Assembly (NCBI GenBank): GCA_951799425.1
Contig: OX637398.1
Coordinates: 21,462,270 to 21,526,269 of the forward strand
DNA length: 64,000 nt
Source: Ilex aquifolium
Lineage: Eukaryota > Streptophyta > Magnoliopsida > Aquifoliales > Aquifoliaceae
Direction of reading: 5' to 3'
Positions within the stretch are counted from its first letter, which is position 1. The number at the start of each line of letters is the position of its first letter. Of the stretch, positions 1 through 12,600 are shown in pieces. The notes below the pieces were generated by a model. It was not told the DNA's origin. It searched no databases and saw only the letters and a list, made by a program, of their open reading frames with translations. A program made the translations under genes and the position numbers.

Positions 1-479
1 TTCTTAGGATTGAATAGCTGGGTTTGTGTAGAGGATATAAATATAGTTATATGTCGTGTGTAACTTTTATGAATGTTTGAGTTTAATGAATCTGTTCCAA
101 TTTATTTTGCATAGGAATATAGTGATTTAATTGAGAGAGATATTTTTATCTAACCATCAGAAGAGGTTTAATAAATAATTTTGAATTCTCAGTTAACAAC
201 TTATTTTGATTAATTGACTAGAAAGAGAGTGAAAAGATTAATAGGGGAAGTTGTAATCTTAAATTTTTTTATCTGGTGAAATTAGTCCTTGATTAGTAAT
301 TTTAGATTTAGTTTTAAAGTAGTAATTTCATAGTTTAATTTCAATTGTTTAAATAAAATCGAATTGATATAAAGTTAGTACTTGGAAATTATTAGTAATA
401 ATTATCTGTGGGAATGATACTCTACTTATCACTTTATTACTTGTTGATCGTGTATACTTGAACGTAAATTGTCAATATC

Positions 480-1215
480 AAAGTCAGACAACTGGGTGAC
501 CCGGATTTACCTCCTTCTTAATTTGTAGAGCTTAAGGCAATGCCCTTAGCTTGCTTTAAGGGTAGGAGGTTCATCTTAAAGGTCAATATAGACACAACTA
601 AGTCTTCCACCGACACCAATTTCATGTTGACATTTATTTCCAAGGATGTGACCTTAACATGAAACCACTCGGGTAGAGATCTCAAGATTTTTCACTTGAT
701 AGCTAAATCGTTAACCTTGGTAGCTAATGTAATTGATGAATTTACAATACCACATAATTTAGCATAGAATTCACTAAATATTTCATCATCTTGCATCCTC
801 TAAGTCTCAAATTGAGAAGTATACCTTTGGAGTCAAGACATCTTCACCATGGAAGTCCCTTCGTGGGAAACAACCAAGATGTCACATGCTTCCTTTGAAG
901 TTTCGCAATTAGCGATCATTTGGAACTCATTTAGTGTCACGACATTGAATATCAGATTCAAGCCTTTTGAGTTCCACCTCGCCGAATCGATATCGGTTTT
1001 TTACCAAGCCATTGGGGATTTCACTTCAAGCACCACTTCACCGCCTTTAACTTGCGTGGTGTGGTTGGAGGGCTCCAACCTTTTTGCATAGTTACCCAGA
1101 CTTTCTCATCTATTGATTTTAGAAACGTTTTCATGCGAGCTTTCTAATAAGCAAAGTCAGAATCATCAAAGAGAAGAGGTCGTGCAATTGAACCACCTTC
1201 TTTTTGAGAATCCAT
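480..1215 (-). pseudogene. Decayed Ty1/copia gag N-terminal region
   Basis: Read on the minus strand from an ATG at 1215, the sequence encodes a gag start of the plant copia type. It opens MDSQKEGGS, then has RPLLFDDSDFAY, a stop where the family has Trp, then KARMKTFLKSIDEKVW. Lower down it gives NVVTLNEFQMIANC and, near 540, a GxCLKLYK stretch matching the usual IALKS region. Gag binds RNA and forms the retrotransposon particle. The frame has stops and a shift, so this is dead. No pol sequence or clear LTR pair was found beside it, so the fragment is probably isolated. The assignment rests on family resemblance recalled by eye. Confidence 0.7.
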
Positions 1216-4105
1216 TCAAAACTAACTAGTAGTAATGATAGATTTCTCGAAGGTAGACTAGACAAGTAAGCAAAAATAATATATGTCTACTTAGTGTCTT
1301 ATGATCTCAAATGTGATTTATCATAGTGCGAAAGTATTCTAAGTATAGCTTTACAAATTCCAGATGCATGAACTATGAAAGGTTCCTCAAAGTTTGCCTA
1401 CAAGACTAAGTTCATTTATGAATATGATGCTTAACTAAACAGGCACGGATTCAAAATTTTCCAAATATAAGAATTGATTTCTCGAATTCCTTCTTTTGGG
1501 TTCTATTGTGCTTTTCTTTTATACTTGTTTTCACTCCTCCGTGTATGTTATCGCGTCTACTATAGATGCATTGTTAAAAAAATTATAATAACTGAGCCAG
1601 AACGGGTTGGGCTATAGTAGAATGGATGCTGGAAAATTGGTTTGCTGGGTAAATGATGCTCTTTCCTTAAACTCCCTTAATCCCCCTTAGACCCTCTTAT
1701 ATAGGTATGCAATTTTAGAAAGCACAACAATTGAAATGGGTAGTCCTTATTAGTATCAAATCTATTCCCATGATAGAAAGCTTACATGTAAGCCCCCGTG
1801 TAGTTATTTTAAATTATATTAGATGCACTACATGAATATAAAATAAATTAGGGATAAGTGATATATGGTGTATTAGAAGTTTGGAAGTGTTCTAGAGTTT
1901 AGACGTACATTTGAGAGAAATTGGGTAAAAAAGAATTAGGCACTATCTTAGTATTTTAGTCATAAATTTTTACCTTGATATTAGATTGAAATGATTTTTG
2001 TACATTAAAAATTAGACTTCAAGGACTACAAAAGTGTATTTCATAAAAATTTTGCGATTCGACATCTAAGTAGGCCAAAACTTCCTTGGAAGTTTAGGTA
2101 GAAACTAGATTTACGTTCGAACATAGTTTAGCCTCAGAAGTTTAGGCCTGACAGAAAGAACCGACAGAACAGGAGATACTAGGAGTAAAGCACGTTTGAA
2201 TGCAATACACGTTCAAACGTGAGTGTGCGTTTTTTAACGATCAAGCTCGCATCGACTGAACAGTTTTTGACCCTATGAATACCATAAGGATGTTATTTAG
2301 GTCATTTTTCAACCCTAGGAGGCTAAGGAGTGTTAGGAGAATGGAAAAGGGAGAGATTTTGAAGGATCAACATGCGAGGAACGCAACAAACGTGTTAGGG
2401 TTTCACTAAACTGTAGATTAAGGTACGGGTTTTTCTCAAACTCATTCATTGAGATTAGGACTATAGATGTATATCTTTTTCATCTCTATTACAATATAAA
2501 TAATAGATCTACAAGATTCTTTGTTCTTGATTTGTAATCCTATTTATGTGATAGATCTTCAACATTTTATATTTCTTTTGAATATATGCTTAAATTCTTG
2601 AATAAACATATGATTTACATCCAAATACATATTTTTCATCCAAGAATCATATGTTATTGATTAAAACTCTAGATCTTGAATATTGTGAACATGAAGGTTT
2701 CTTTTTATGATCTCTTGCATGTTTTGCTCCGAGTATTCTTTTACTTTAGAATTGTGGAACTATGATTTTTTGGTATACGTGATTTTTGTGAAAAAGTGTT
2801 GTTATTATCTCTTGCATGGGTGGGTGTGATGAACGTGAATTACACTCGAACTCGTATCCTAGAGTGTTAGAAGTTTTCCTACCATGAAGAGTTTGGTGGT
2901 TGCCTAAAACTCGTAGAAGGTTCGATTTCTTCCGAGGGCTAACCACTATTTATTCACGTAGTTTGAGGATGACCACTAGTATACTATTTCTGAGAATGAT
3001 TCGTTGATTCTGATGTGTCAGTTTACTCCCTTCCTAAAGAGTTATAAGTGTTGTGACCCTGGGGGGATTGATTTGAGATGGTTTGCGCTTGCAGTGGGTG
3101 GACGAGATAGGTTCGATGTGTAGATTTATGTTAGTCTACCTACATACATGAGATACTATATATTGAGCTTTGGTTTCATGAATGATTCTATTCTTTTATG
3201 AATTTACTATTTTGTACCGTAAGCTTGAGATTGTTGTTAAATTTCACTATTTTATTTCAAATCATATATGCTATTTATAAATTGAGATTTACCCGTTTTT
3301 ATGATTTCGAAACATTATTTGGGTTTGAAAATGTTTTCCTACTGGGCGTGTTTGCTCATCTTACGATATAAACATTTTTTTTCTTTAGATTTTGGACTTG
3401 AGGAAGATATAACCTTAGATGAGCAAGTTGACTTTGATGTGGCATTAGATCAAGAGGTGGATTTGGAGGTTGAAGCCAAGATAATGCCTTTCTATTTCAA
3501 ATTTTTGGAGTTCTTTTATTAGACAATGTTTATGACTATTTCTTTATTAGTTAGTTGTAAGATATTATTCTTGTTTTGTGATGTAAGTTTAAGAATTTAT
3601 TAATTTTTATTGAAATTGGTTTAATTATTTATTGAATTGATGGATGGTTTTATTATGGGAGAATTGTTGAAAACTATAAATATCGTACCTAATTTGTCAC
3701 TAAGTCAAAACATATACTTTTTAAGGTGTGAGGTCCAGCTCAGCTCTACTTTTTTGTCCTCCAGTCCAAACTAATTTTTTTTCTTTTTTATTGGTTACAA
3801 AACTACCCTCATTGATATTTCTAGTCCACATCCGCCTTCGGCGCCCCATATCCCACCCCTATCTTCGACACTCTGTCTTCAACCTAGCCTTCAGGAATCC
3901 GTCAACAAACTTTTTTTGTTTCAGCCACAACAAAGCTCCTATGGTTTCAGCCACAACATTATATATATATGGTGGGTCTCCAAGTATTCTGTTGCTCCAA
4001 TACGCTCTCTAAGCTTCCTTATTTGGCAACACTCTCATTGAGCAGAAAGAAAGTAGTGAGAGAGAGAGAGAGACTGAGATGAAAAATACAAAAACCCACA
4101 AAAAA
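1216..4105. other. AT-rich intergenic DNA, possibly old LTR sequence
   Basis: No gene was recognised. Between about 1780 and 3520 the text resembles long plant Ty3/gypsy LTRs, for example the short GC-richer stretches near 3050-3110 and 3340-3420, but no paired copy or primer-binding site was found. A 10-bp perfect inverted repeat (arms 2191-2200 and 2212-2221, CACGTTTGAA and TTCAAACGTG) lies inside it. The open frames at 2746-2946, 3301-3522 and 3728-4012 have no recognisable domain. Confidence 0.4.
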
Positions 4106-4564
4106 ATGGAGAGTTTATTCGGATTGGTGCGCAAGGCTTTTGCTCTAGTAGTGACCTATTCATCAGTTGTTCACAATATACTGGTCTATAAATCCAACGA
4201 TGACAAAATCATGATTCATGATTCTCACAAGCTTATGGGCGTTAGCGGTTAAGCTGGTGATAGGACCCATCCCCCCCCCCCCCCCCCCCTCTCTCTATTT
4301 CTCTCTCTCTCTCTCTAAGCTACACACATATATTGCAAAGTTGTGATTTGTATGTAATCCGAAATTCTCTTTTTTTTCTTTTATATGGATTCCTAATTTA
4401 TGGTAATTTCAATTTTTAGGTATTATTTTTTGGATAATTTTAGAGCTCAATTCACGGAGTATATACAAAAGAATGTGGCGTTGTATCAGTTATTTAATGG
4501 AATTTTGTTGACTACTGCAGCTACTGCAAATTTCACCCCATGCTTTGCGAAAGGGCGGAATTAA
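4106..4564 (+). pseudogene. 20S proteasome beta subunit (PBD/beta-4 type) pseudogene fragment
   Basis: A two-exon fragment resembles the N-terminal third of the plant 20S proteasome beta-4 subunit. Exon 1 (4106 to about 4265) reads MESLFGLVRKAFALVV, then HNILVYKSNDDKIM and DSHKLMGVSG. A TAA stop at 4250-4252 follows that Gly, where the family has Glu, and AGDR comes after it. An intron with poly-C and CT runs follows. Exon 2 (from about 4444) reads QFTEYIQKNVALYQ and LLTTAATANFT, then loses frame through a small deletion before an ALRK-like string and a stop at 4562-4564. The rest of the subunit is missing. The retained intron points to a DNA-level duplication of the gene's 5' part rather than a processed copy. 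The live gene is not in this window. Confidence 0.85.
4268..4313. repeat. Poly-C run followed by CT microsatellite
   Basis: A run of about 20 C, then (TC)n-rich sequence, lies in the intron of the proteasome pseudogene. Run lengths of this kind are often unreliable in assemblies. Confidence 0.9.
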
Positions 4565-4799
4565 GAATTTACGTTTTTGAGCTTTGCATTTTTTGCTGTT
4601 ATTTTAGTTAACTATATTTGAGTTTGGTGTCTTTCTTTTGGAGAAATAGGAAGCCTTTCACCATACTAGACATATTGAAACGGTAAATCTGGACAAGTTC
4701 ACTTCTTTTAGCTCATTGTTTTTTATTTCACTATCTTAATTTCACTGGTAATGCTTGATCGAAGCTGACCATTTTTAAATCGCACAAACAAGACCTAAA

Positions 4800-7302
4800 G
4801 GTTCAAAGCGCAATTAAAACTTTATTAAAAAGGTAATTAGCCATTACGATGTAAGTTGAAAATCCTAATTTTTTTAGAACTCGGATGATGAAACGGACCT
4901 CACCGTTGAATTCGTATCACGAAATCTAGATACCCAGTTAATTTTCGTTGAATTCCAAGACAGTTAGATTTTTTACATTTTATGAAGCGATTAAAATAAA
5001 AATGTACTAAACTTAACACGGAACGAGATTTAATTGATTTAGGATAAAATTGGACCAATCAAAATAAGACGTGTGCCGCAATAAGGGTCAAGTGTTTGAG
5101 TATAAAAAGGGGAAGAAAATCAGATTTCTTCCCCATTTTCTTCAGCCAATTTTTGGAAGAGAGAGAGAGAGAAAAGAGAGAAACTCAAGTTCTCCCAACC
5201 TTCTTCCTCCAATCTACGACGATCCAACCATCGGATTGCTTTGGGCTAAGAATTAAAGTTGTTCTACGCGACGAGAACTACAAAATCATACCAAAGATAA
5301 TGGGTTTTGCCAAAATCTCAAGAATGAGAATTTTGGGATAACGCTTTGAAAGCTTGATTTAGGATCTTTGGCATTTCTTTTACACATGTATACGCTACAA
5401 GAGGTAATGTTCTTTTTCTAACTAGGTATATTTCCAACCTAGGGATGAAATATGAAATAGGTAGGGTGTTAGAGATGAATTTTTATGTATAACACATACC
5501 TAGGTTTTTGAAATATGAAAAATGGGTATAAGAATATGTTAAAACCAATTCTTGTATGATTTGGGTTTGATGAAATTGCTGGATATGAGTTTCCTGAAGA
5601 ATGTGTTTTTTGGGCATGCTATGTGTTTATATTTGTGCCTTATAAATGTTTGATAAAATGCCTATGGATGATCAAGTGAGCTAATTGAATGAAAAATGCT
5701 ATAATATGCTTAGTGATGTTATGAAATATTATTATATACTTTATGATATAATTGGCACTGAAGAAATTGGGTATGATTATGGATAATGGATATGTTCATT
5801 ATATGTCATATGATATGATGATCATGGGATAGAAATTGCAATTGTACTATTTTATTGCATAATCATATGAAATGTAATTGTACATTACATTTGCATATGC
5901 ACGGTTAACATCACATTCGTGGGCATTTGAAATGAGTGTGGACGTGTGTGCATATTTTTTATCAAACACCATCCTTGGTGGGTTGATACATGGGCTCAAA
6001 AAATTTAGACCTAAGTTCGACTGAGTCGCACAAATTGCATTAAAAATATGTGTTAGGATTAGCAAGAAGGGCTAGATTCTCCCTCAGGTGCAAGACCCGA
6101 TAATTTCGGATGCGCACTTTCATTGGTATCGAGTCCATAAAGTGTGTCGGTGTATGCGGAACCGTTGGTGGAAGTCCATAGATGTCGTGTCAGTTGGGTG
6201 CTCGTTGGTAAAAGTCCATAAATACCCACCTTAAGAACGACACAAGATTTTATAAAATGGTCATTGGATGTCCAACATCAATGGCGGGGGCTTGGAATGC
6301 TCGGATGCATACACATGACATGACATGTGTTATGGGAGTCGGTGGAGGGCTCGAGTTTGCATTGCATTCGTGGGTTTTACCTCATGACATGGCATGAAAT
6401 TGTAGCATTCATTTATAACATGTATGTATTTGAATGAATGTTTGATACGATGAATTACATCTGACATTTTATATGCATCAGGGTTGGGGAGTAGCCTCCT
6501 TCAGAGATACCCTATTGAGCGTGACTCACCCTTTATGGGGATACATTTTAGGTATTGGACAAGCTTCAGGGGACGGCCCTCACTTGAGCATGTATTGATG
6601 ACGGAGCCGAATTGTGGCTCTTAAATTACATATTGTAATCACTTATGTAATTTCGTTTTGGCCTTGTAATGGGACACTCTTGGACATTATTTTTGTGAAA
6701 CAAATGAATGAAATGTGTGTTGTATGAGTTGTGTGGTTAAAAGTTAAGTATTTGAGAAATTTGGGAAAATCTGGGCTCCAGGTACCTAGCATCCGGAGAG
6801 CTCAAGTATCGGTACCTAGGCTCATAGGTACCGATACCCTGATGGATAGTGGGCTTAAGTATCGATACCTATGCTCACAAGTACCGATACCCCGCAAATA
6901 GTAGGTCTAGGTACCGGTATCAATGCTTATAGGTACTGGTACCTGGCAAACAGAAGGCTCAGGTACCGATACCTCTTCCAAAAACTTGAAATTTTAAATG
7001 AAATCTTGTCGAGCCTTCACATTTTGAGCTCTTTCATTTGGATGATGTAATTGGCTGAATATTATGCCTATACTTTGGGACATGGACCTTGGAATTGTCG
7101 TATTATTATTGTATACACATATTACGTATTGAGTAGAGCTACCGTACAAAGGAGACTCTGCCCAAATTCCATTTTAGTTATGATCCCAATGAATGGGGTG
7201 TAACGACATGGTATCGAGTTATACGGTACTTACTGGTATTTCTGCAGGTTGATCGGTGATCAACGGGTTGAGAAAGGACCCCCCGGAGTTTAGGGCATCA
7301 CA
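4800..7302 (+). mobile_element. Probable Ty3/gypsy-type (Tekay-like) LTR, solo or remnant
   Basis: The block has the organisation of a long plant gypsy LTR. A TATA box (TATAAAAAGG at about 5100) is followed by a CT/GA-rich leader region (5125-5190), then by GC-richer stretches (6080-6360, 6480-6610). It ends near 7300 in GGGCATCACA, with a terminal CA. No second LTR, primer-binding site or pol sequence was found, so it is either solo or a fragment. The left boundary is not resolved and no target duplication was identified. The lineage is an impression from layout only. The reading frames inside are not believable genes. Confidence 0.4.
6775..6975. repeat. Clustered GGTACC / GGTACCGATACC repeats
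   Basis: Eight or so variants of the palindrome-bearing word GGTACC(G)ATACC or its complement (AAGTATCGGTACC, GGTACCGATACC, GGTACCGGTATC, GGTACTGGTACC) occur within 200 bp. They alternate in orientation and are separated by about 15-30 bp. They sit in the probable LTR, after its TATA region. Confidence 0.8.
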
Positions 7303-7580
7303 AATGGTGTGGTGGTGGTGGTGGGTAATAGTGGCAGCAGGTAGTGGTGGGTGATGGTGGTGGTGGGTGGCGAGTAATATTGGCAGCGGGTGTTTGTGGG
7401 TGGTGGTGGATGTGGGTGGTGTTGGGCAACAGTTGTGGGTGGTGGGTGTGGGTGGTGTTGGGCAATAGTGGTGGGTGGTGGTGGTGATGGGTGATGATGA
7501 TTGGCGACGGTGGGGTGGAGGTGGGCGGCGATGGTGTGGTGGTGGGTGATGGTGGTTTTTGGAGGCGGTAGGTGGTGGTC
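7303..7580. repeat. GTG/GGT-rich low-complexity sequence
   Basis: This is impure (GTG)n/(GGT)n sequence. The Thr/Pro/His-rich frame on the minus strand is an artefact of composition. The same type of sequence resumes at 8167-8275, so the two stretches are probably one tract split by the element at 7583-8166. Confidence 0.85.
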
Positions 7581-7582
7581 AA

Positions 7583-8166
7583 TGGCGAAGTCAGAAATTT
7601 TGTTTCAAAATGGACACTTTAACTATAAACTTAAATTTTTTTCACTTGATAAAAATGACATAATACATTTAAATATATTATATTATATTTGATACTCAAA
7701 CATTTATTAGATACAAAATAATTCAACATGCATAGAATGTACCCAAAAAAATGAAAAAAGACTAATTATACTTATTTACAATTGATTTCGATGAGTTTTC
7801 ATACTTTAAAGACATTGTATGATAACTTCATTATCCATTCTATGGAGAATATTTTTCTCTATACTAATAATTAATTCACTCTTTTGATTATATAACTTAA
7901 TCCTCACAATTTTCATAACTTAAAAAATTAAATTCGACATATCAAAAATTTGTTTAGACGTGTCCGTAAAATATAAAGTGTGCTAAAAAGTTCATAGTTA
8001 ATTAAGTATTTGTCTATACTACTTGTTAGAACAAAAAATTGATAAATTACACAAAATATATACGGTGGGCACCATGAAATATACCAAAAAAATTTAGAAA
8101 TATATAGGTAATATTGTTTGAAAAAAAATTGAGGGTGAACCCGTACCCCCTGGTCCACTAATGCCG
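7583..8166 (+). mobile_element. Degenerate hAT-type element (GGCGGAGCC terminal family)
   Basis: The left end (AATGGCGAAGTCAGAAATTTTG, then TGGACACTTTAA) matches the left end of the larger element at 15414 (GTGGAGCCAGGAATTTTGG, then GGTGGACACTTTAA). The right end GTACCCCCTGGTCCAC resembles the complementary terminus. Both sides are GTG-rich, which fits insertion into one simple-sequence tract. The target duplication is not clear, and both ends are approximate. Confidence 0.5.
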
Positions 8167-8290
8167 GATAGTGTTGGTGTTGGGTGGAGGTGTTGAAAGG
8201 TGGTGGGTGGTGGTGAGGGTGGGAAGTGGGGGGTGGCAGTGGCAATGGCAATGGCAATGGCAGTGGCAACGGAGGGATGATGATGATAGT
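8167..8290. repeat. GTG-rich tract with GGCAAT iterations
   Basis: An impure GTG tract is followed by about six copies of the hexamer GGCAAT/GGCAGT (8233-8268). The Pro/Leu-repeat frame on the minus strand is an artefact. Confidence 0.8.
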
Positions 8291-9600
8291 GGTAATAAAT
8301 ATAAAAATGTGATATGGTAGAAGTTTTTAAATAACTTCCTTCATTAAGGGAATTTTTGTCAAATGTATATTTTATGGATCTCTCACCTTAAAAAAATTCA
8401 AGTTGGACCACTCGCCTAAAAAGTGTACGACTGTTTTCCTCTCGCCAAATCTCTCTTTTATTATTTAATAGTTATTTTAGTATATTCTCATGGTTTAGAT
8501 GATTCATAGATAATTAACGTCTTCATTATGAATTTTGGGGTATTACATTATTGTCCCGCCCATGATTCACCATTTTCAAAGAGAATGAAAGAGAAGTCCA
8601 ATACTATTTATGAAATACTAGGGATTGCTAATCTGCCTTCCCTTCTCCCTCTTAGGCTAAAGAGTCAAGATAGCCCTTGCCCTCTAATACGTGTTGGATT
8701 TGCGTAATAATAGTCTTTTAATGTGTTGACAAAAAAATAAAGACCTTTATATCCGTCAATCTGTAACTCTGAATCTGAACTTTGTCCACACACCTAGTAC
8801 CTCAAACAAACCAGCTCATTGAGTTGCATCGGAATTTTTGAACCAGTCACTTCCACTATACTGGGCTAGCAGTCCTAGAGAATTATGTATGCTTCTCCAT
8901 GCTGGGTGTGATCCATATATTTATCTTTGAATGAATACAACTGGAGCAGTTTTTTTACAGAAAAAAGAACAAGAAATCTGCATCCATGGATTTAATGTGA
9001 ACCAATATGCTAGGATACAATTATTGTGATTTGGGATCACTTACCGTGTCTAACAATGATAACAAATTTAAGTTTGGGTCCAAATTCATGTACAAATGAA
9101 TCGTATTATATATTGAAAGAACTAGGGGTAACCCGTGACTGAAAACACGGTATAATATGAATAGTTTTAATAGGAATTGTTAGGGACCATTGGATGAGTC
9201 TATTTGAGATCGTCGGATGAACTTATTAAAACCTGTCCTGTTTTATATTATAGATGCCTTGCCAGATTGGATTAGGACCTGCTAAAAAAAGATTGGACGA
9301 GGGACATAACAAGATCAGGTTCAAATCTGATTCATAGACAGGCCTATTTGTAAGTAGTAACAGCAAGCATCTCAATGAATTTGTAAGCAATTGCAAAAAC
9401 TAAGGGTCGTAGTTAACGTGGCCAAATTTATAATATCAGATCACAGTTTCTTAACGGTAACATCCTTGCAGCTCTCAAGTTCTAACGAAGTACTCAACTT
9501 ACAACAGTAAATGCCATAATCCTCGAAAAACATCAACCTAAATAGGCCTCCTCAAGGCATAAAGTTAGAAATAAGCAACATACAGTTTTTGAGGAGGTTC
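8291..9600. other. Intergenic DNA, no gene seen
   Basis: AT-rich sequence without a recognisable coding region. The last few hundred bases should hold the 3'UTR and poly(A) region of the minus-strand acidic-protein gene that ends at 9616. Confidence 0.5.
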
Positions 9601-9615
9601 CACTGTTCTCCTATT

Positions 9616-12600
9616 TTACTTCTTGCGCTTCTTTGGGGGCTGGAGTTCCTCTTCCTCCTCGTCTTCCTCTTCATCTTCCTCTTCTTCTTCCTCAACTACT
9701 TCTTCCTCGCCATCATCCCCACCATCATCGTCATCATCATCATCGTCATCGTCATCATCATCATCTTGATCATCCGCTTCCTCTTCTTCATCGTCATCTT
9801 CATCTTCCCCGTTCTGTTCTGCCCCTCCTGCCCCTCCTGGACCCTTCTTTGAGTTACTCTTATTGTTGTTGGGGTTGTTGCCATCTCCTCCATCTTCCGA
9901 AGACAAGTCCTCCTCGCCTTCGCCAAACCCGCCATCTGCATCATCATCCTCATCCTCATTGTCATTGCCGTCATCTCCTTCAGCGTCTAGTGGCTCCGAG
10001 GAGTGAGGTGTGTTACAATGTCCTTTGATTATAGGTTTATCAGTCAGTAGCCCAAAGGATTCCTGAAACCATGTTATTGAGGTGCATCACTCAGGTCAAA
10101 CCAAGAAAAGTACAAGAAATGTCCGGGAGAAAAAAAAAGAAGAAAAGTACAAGAAAAACACACATCGTCATCACACACACACACACACACATACATAAAC
10201 ATACAAGCAAAAGTCAGTGGCGCAGGAACCAGATGAATGGCAGGGACACATTAGATAGGTAGTACAAGGTTTGGTAAGTAAGCAAGCAATGCCAATATAC
10301 TTATATTTCTGTCAAGGTAAAACAAGTTGCACTGCATGGAAATTATATTAACAAGTCAGCATTTGGAATTTTGGTTTCTTGCTTAGTTACCACAATTTTG
10401 AATCTTCACAAGTTCAGACTTTGTTTTTCATCACCAATACTAAATTGAGTTCCTTACCAACCTCTGAGCTACTATATAGCACAAGTTCTTTTACACCAAC
10501 ATTACCAATTCGGATAGCTTAGTTTAAGAGTTATCTCAGTGGCACTCACTTTTCGATGTGTTTTGATGGTGGAGAGAAGAATTGATCCGGTCTACGGAGG
10601 TGGGACCGTGTGTCTGATGGGTCTTATTTCTCAGGCAGTTCATGATGGTGGGTGCCATGTTCTAGGTATTCTCTCTCTCTCTCTCTCTCATGTTTGGATG
10701 TCAAGTTTATGTCACATAAAACAGGGGAAGACAGGAAGTTCCACAAGACAATCATCATTTTAACCTCATAATTCTCCTTCTTTTTTTTGGTTTGTGAAAT
10801 TGCTTCTTCAATGTTCAAACTTTTGTATGTTAAGATAAGGTTATGATAACGAAAACTTTTTCACTTTCCAAAATTAGAAAATGATTTTTGACCAGAAAAT
10901 AATAAGATAAAATAAAAAATAAAAGAGGTAAAGTACCAAAAATAACTTTTTTTGTAAAATAGATGAACACTTTGTATTATCCTCTTGATGCCATGGCAAT
11001 CCCCCTAGGATCTATAAACGGCAGACATCATGGGGTCAAATGCTGGTTTCTGATGATTAAGGAGTCTGTGCATTTCTTTCCTCAGTGATACTTACATCTT
11101 ATGACACCCACGTGCCCCAAAAGAGGCTATGCTAGCAGCATGCAAATTTCAATAATCAATCGTATACAGTGAAATATTAGAAACTGAATGAAGAATTTAG
11201 GCCATAAATAAGACAAATTTCCAAACGAGTAGATCATTCCCCTTTTTAAGAAAAAAACCAGGTTGACAACACCCATTTTGATAAATTACGTATTTGCAAT
11301 ACCAAGACTTGAAAACCAAATAAGAGTTTCTAATCCAACATTGCATGGGCATAATCGTATGTACTTTCACATTCTCTCATTTGAATAAAAACCTGCATGA
11401 GAAACTATGAACTAATGCCTGAACAAAAAGATCTCAATGCTATGTGGACCGTTTACTATTACAAGAGGCTATTCCTTTCAGATCGGTGGCAAATTCTACC
11501 ATTTTTCCCATTAACACGTGCTATTACAAGAGGCTATTCCAACTGAGACCACTCGAATGATCTTACCAACTTGAAAATTCGTGTGAAAGTTGCTAATTCT
11601 ATTTTCTAATAGAGTTGTTAGTTATTACATGACAAGTAGAATCAAAACAAAAGGAATTTAGCTCTAAAAATTAATGGGCTGTAGTGCCTAGATGCTAGGT
11701 AGATACTTTCGGGCTAATCCAAATAATGTCAGAAGTTAAATAAATACAGCTTGCCAGCATAGAAAGGTCCCCATATCATCAGAGCAACTTCGACTAATGA
11801 ATATTTTCACTAGTTGTACATTACTTTGACAATAGTTAAAATTGCTTAGCAACATAGTTATCTTCTAAGACAATAAAGTGCCGTCCATCACCCACTTGAG
11901 GTCATGACAACTCAATAAGGTCCCACGTCACTCCCACCATCAACTGATGTATTATGATTGGACAGGGTGAAGGGACATTCTTTGTCTCCCTCCCTCCCAG
12001 TAACCCCAAATTCCAATTCATTTTGTAATTTTAGCACGAAAGATATTAACACTCGGTGTAAAAAAAAAATTCTAAGTCTAAAAACAGCTTTGCGTTTGGA
12101 CAGAATCTATGGTGATTAAGGCTAGATTCGATCAGATATCATCCAATAACTATCGATTAACAATGGAAATCTATTAAATATCAGATATCCATCTGATAAT
12201 ATGATTTGATCCAACAAAAATTAACTTGAAGATATATGTCAACTCAATATATAAATCTAATGGTGTCTTTTAAGAGCCTCCTACCCATATTAAGAGTGGG
12301 TATGGACTGGGCAACCTGCCTACCCAACCATTGTGCAGGAGTAGGGCCCTGGCCAGAAGAGTGACCCAATACTCCTTCGAGTCAAGGCCTGGACCAAAGG
12401 TTCTTCTAGCCCACACACACAGCGATCCAGCCCGGCTCAGAACAATTTTTTTTTTGTTAAAAACATTGTTACATTAAATATTTATTACTCTCATATAAGT
12501 AGTGACTTGTGGGATAGGCTGTGGGTTAGGGAACCAGGCCCGACTTTCGGCCCAACATGTGGCCACTTGTAGTAATCCATACAGAGCCAATTATCTAGAT

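Noticed and set aside
7298..7582. 94-residue Thr/Pro/His-rich frame on the minus strand
   Set aside because: It is the translation of an impure GTG tract; no domain, no start context, and equally open frames exist on the other strand.
9589..10028. Three further open frames over the acidic exon (hydrophobic or His/Leu-rich, plus strand; Met/Lys-rich, minus strand)
   Set aside because: They are shadows of the (GAT)n-rich coding exon; only the acidic frame has a family-like end (PPKKRKK), splice site and partner exon.
10539..10763. Overlapping frames, including a 41-residue minus-strand frame starting MAPTIMNC
   Set aside because: It has a good ATG but no recognised homology, does not splice in phase to the acidic exon with confidence, and sits in CT-rich intron sequence.
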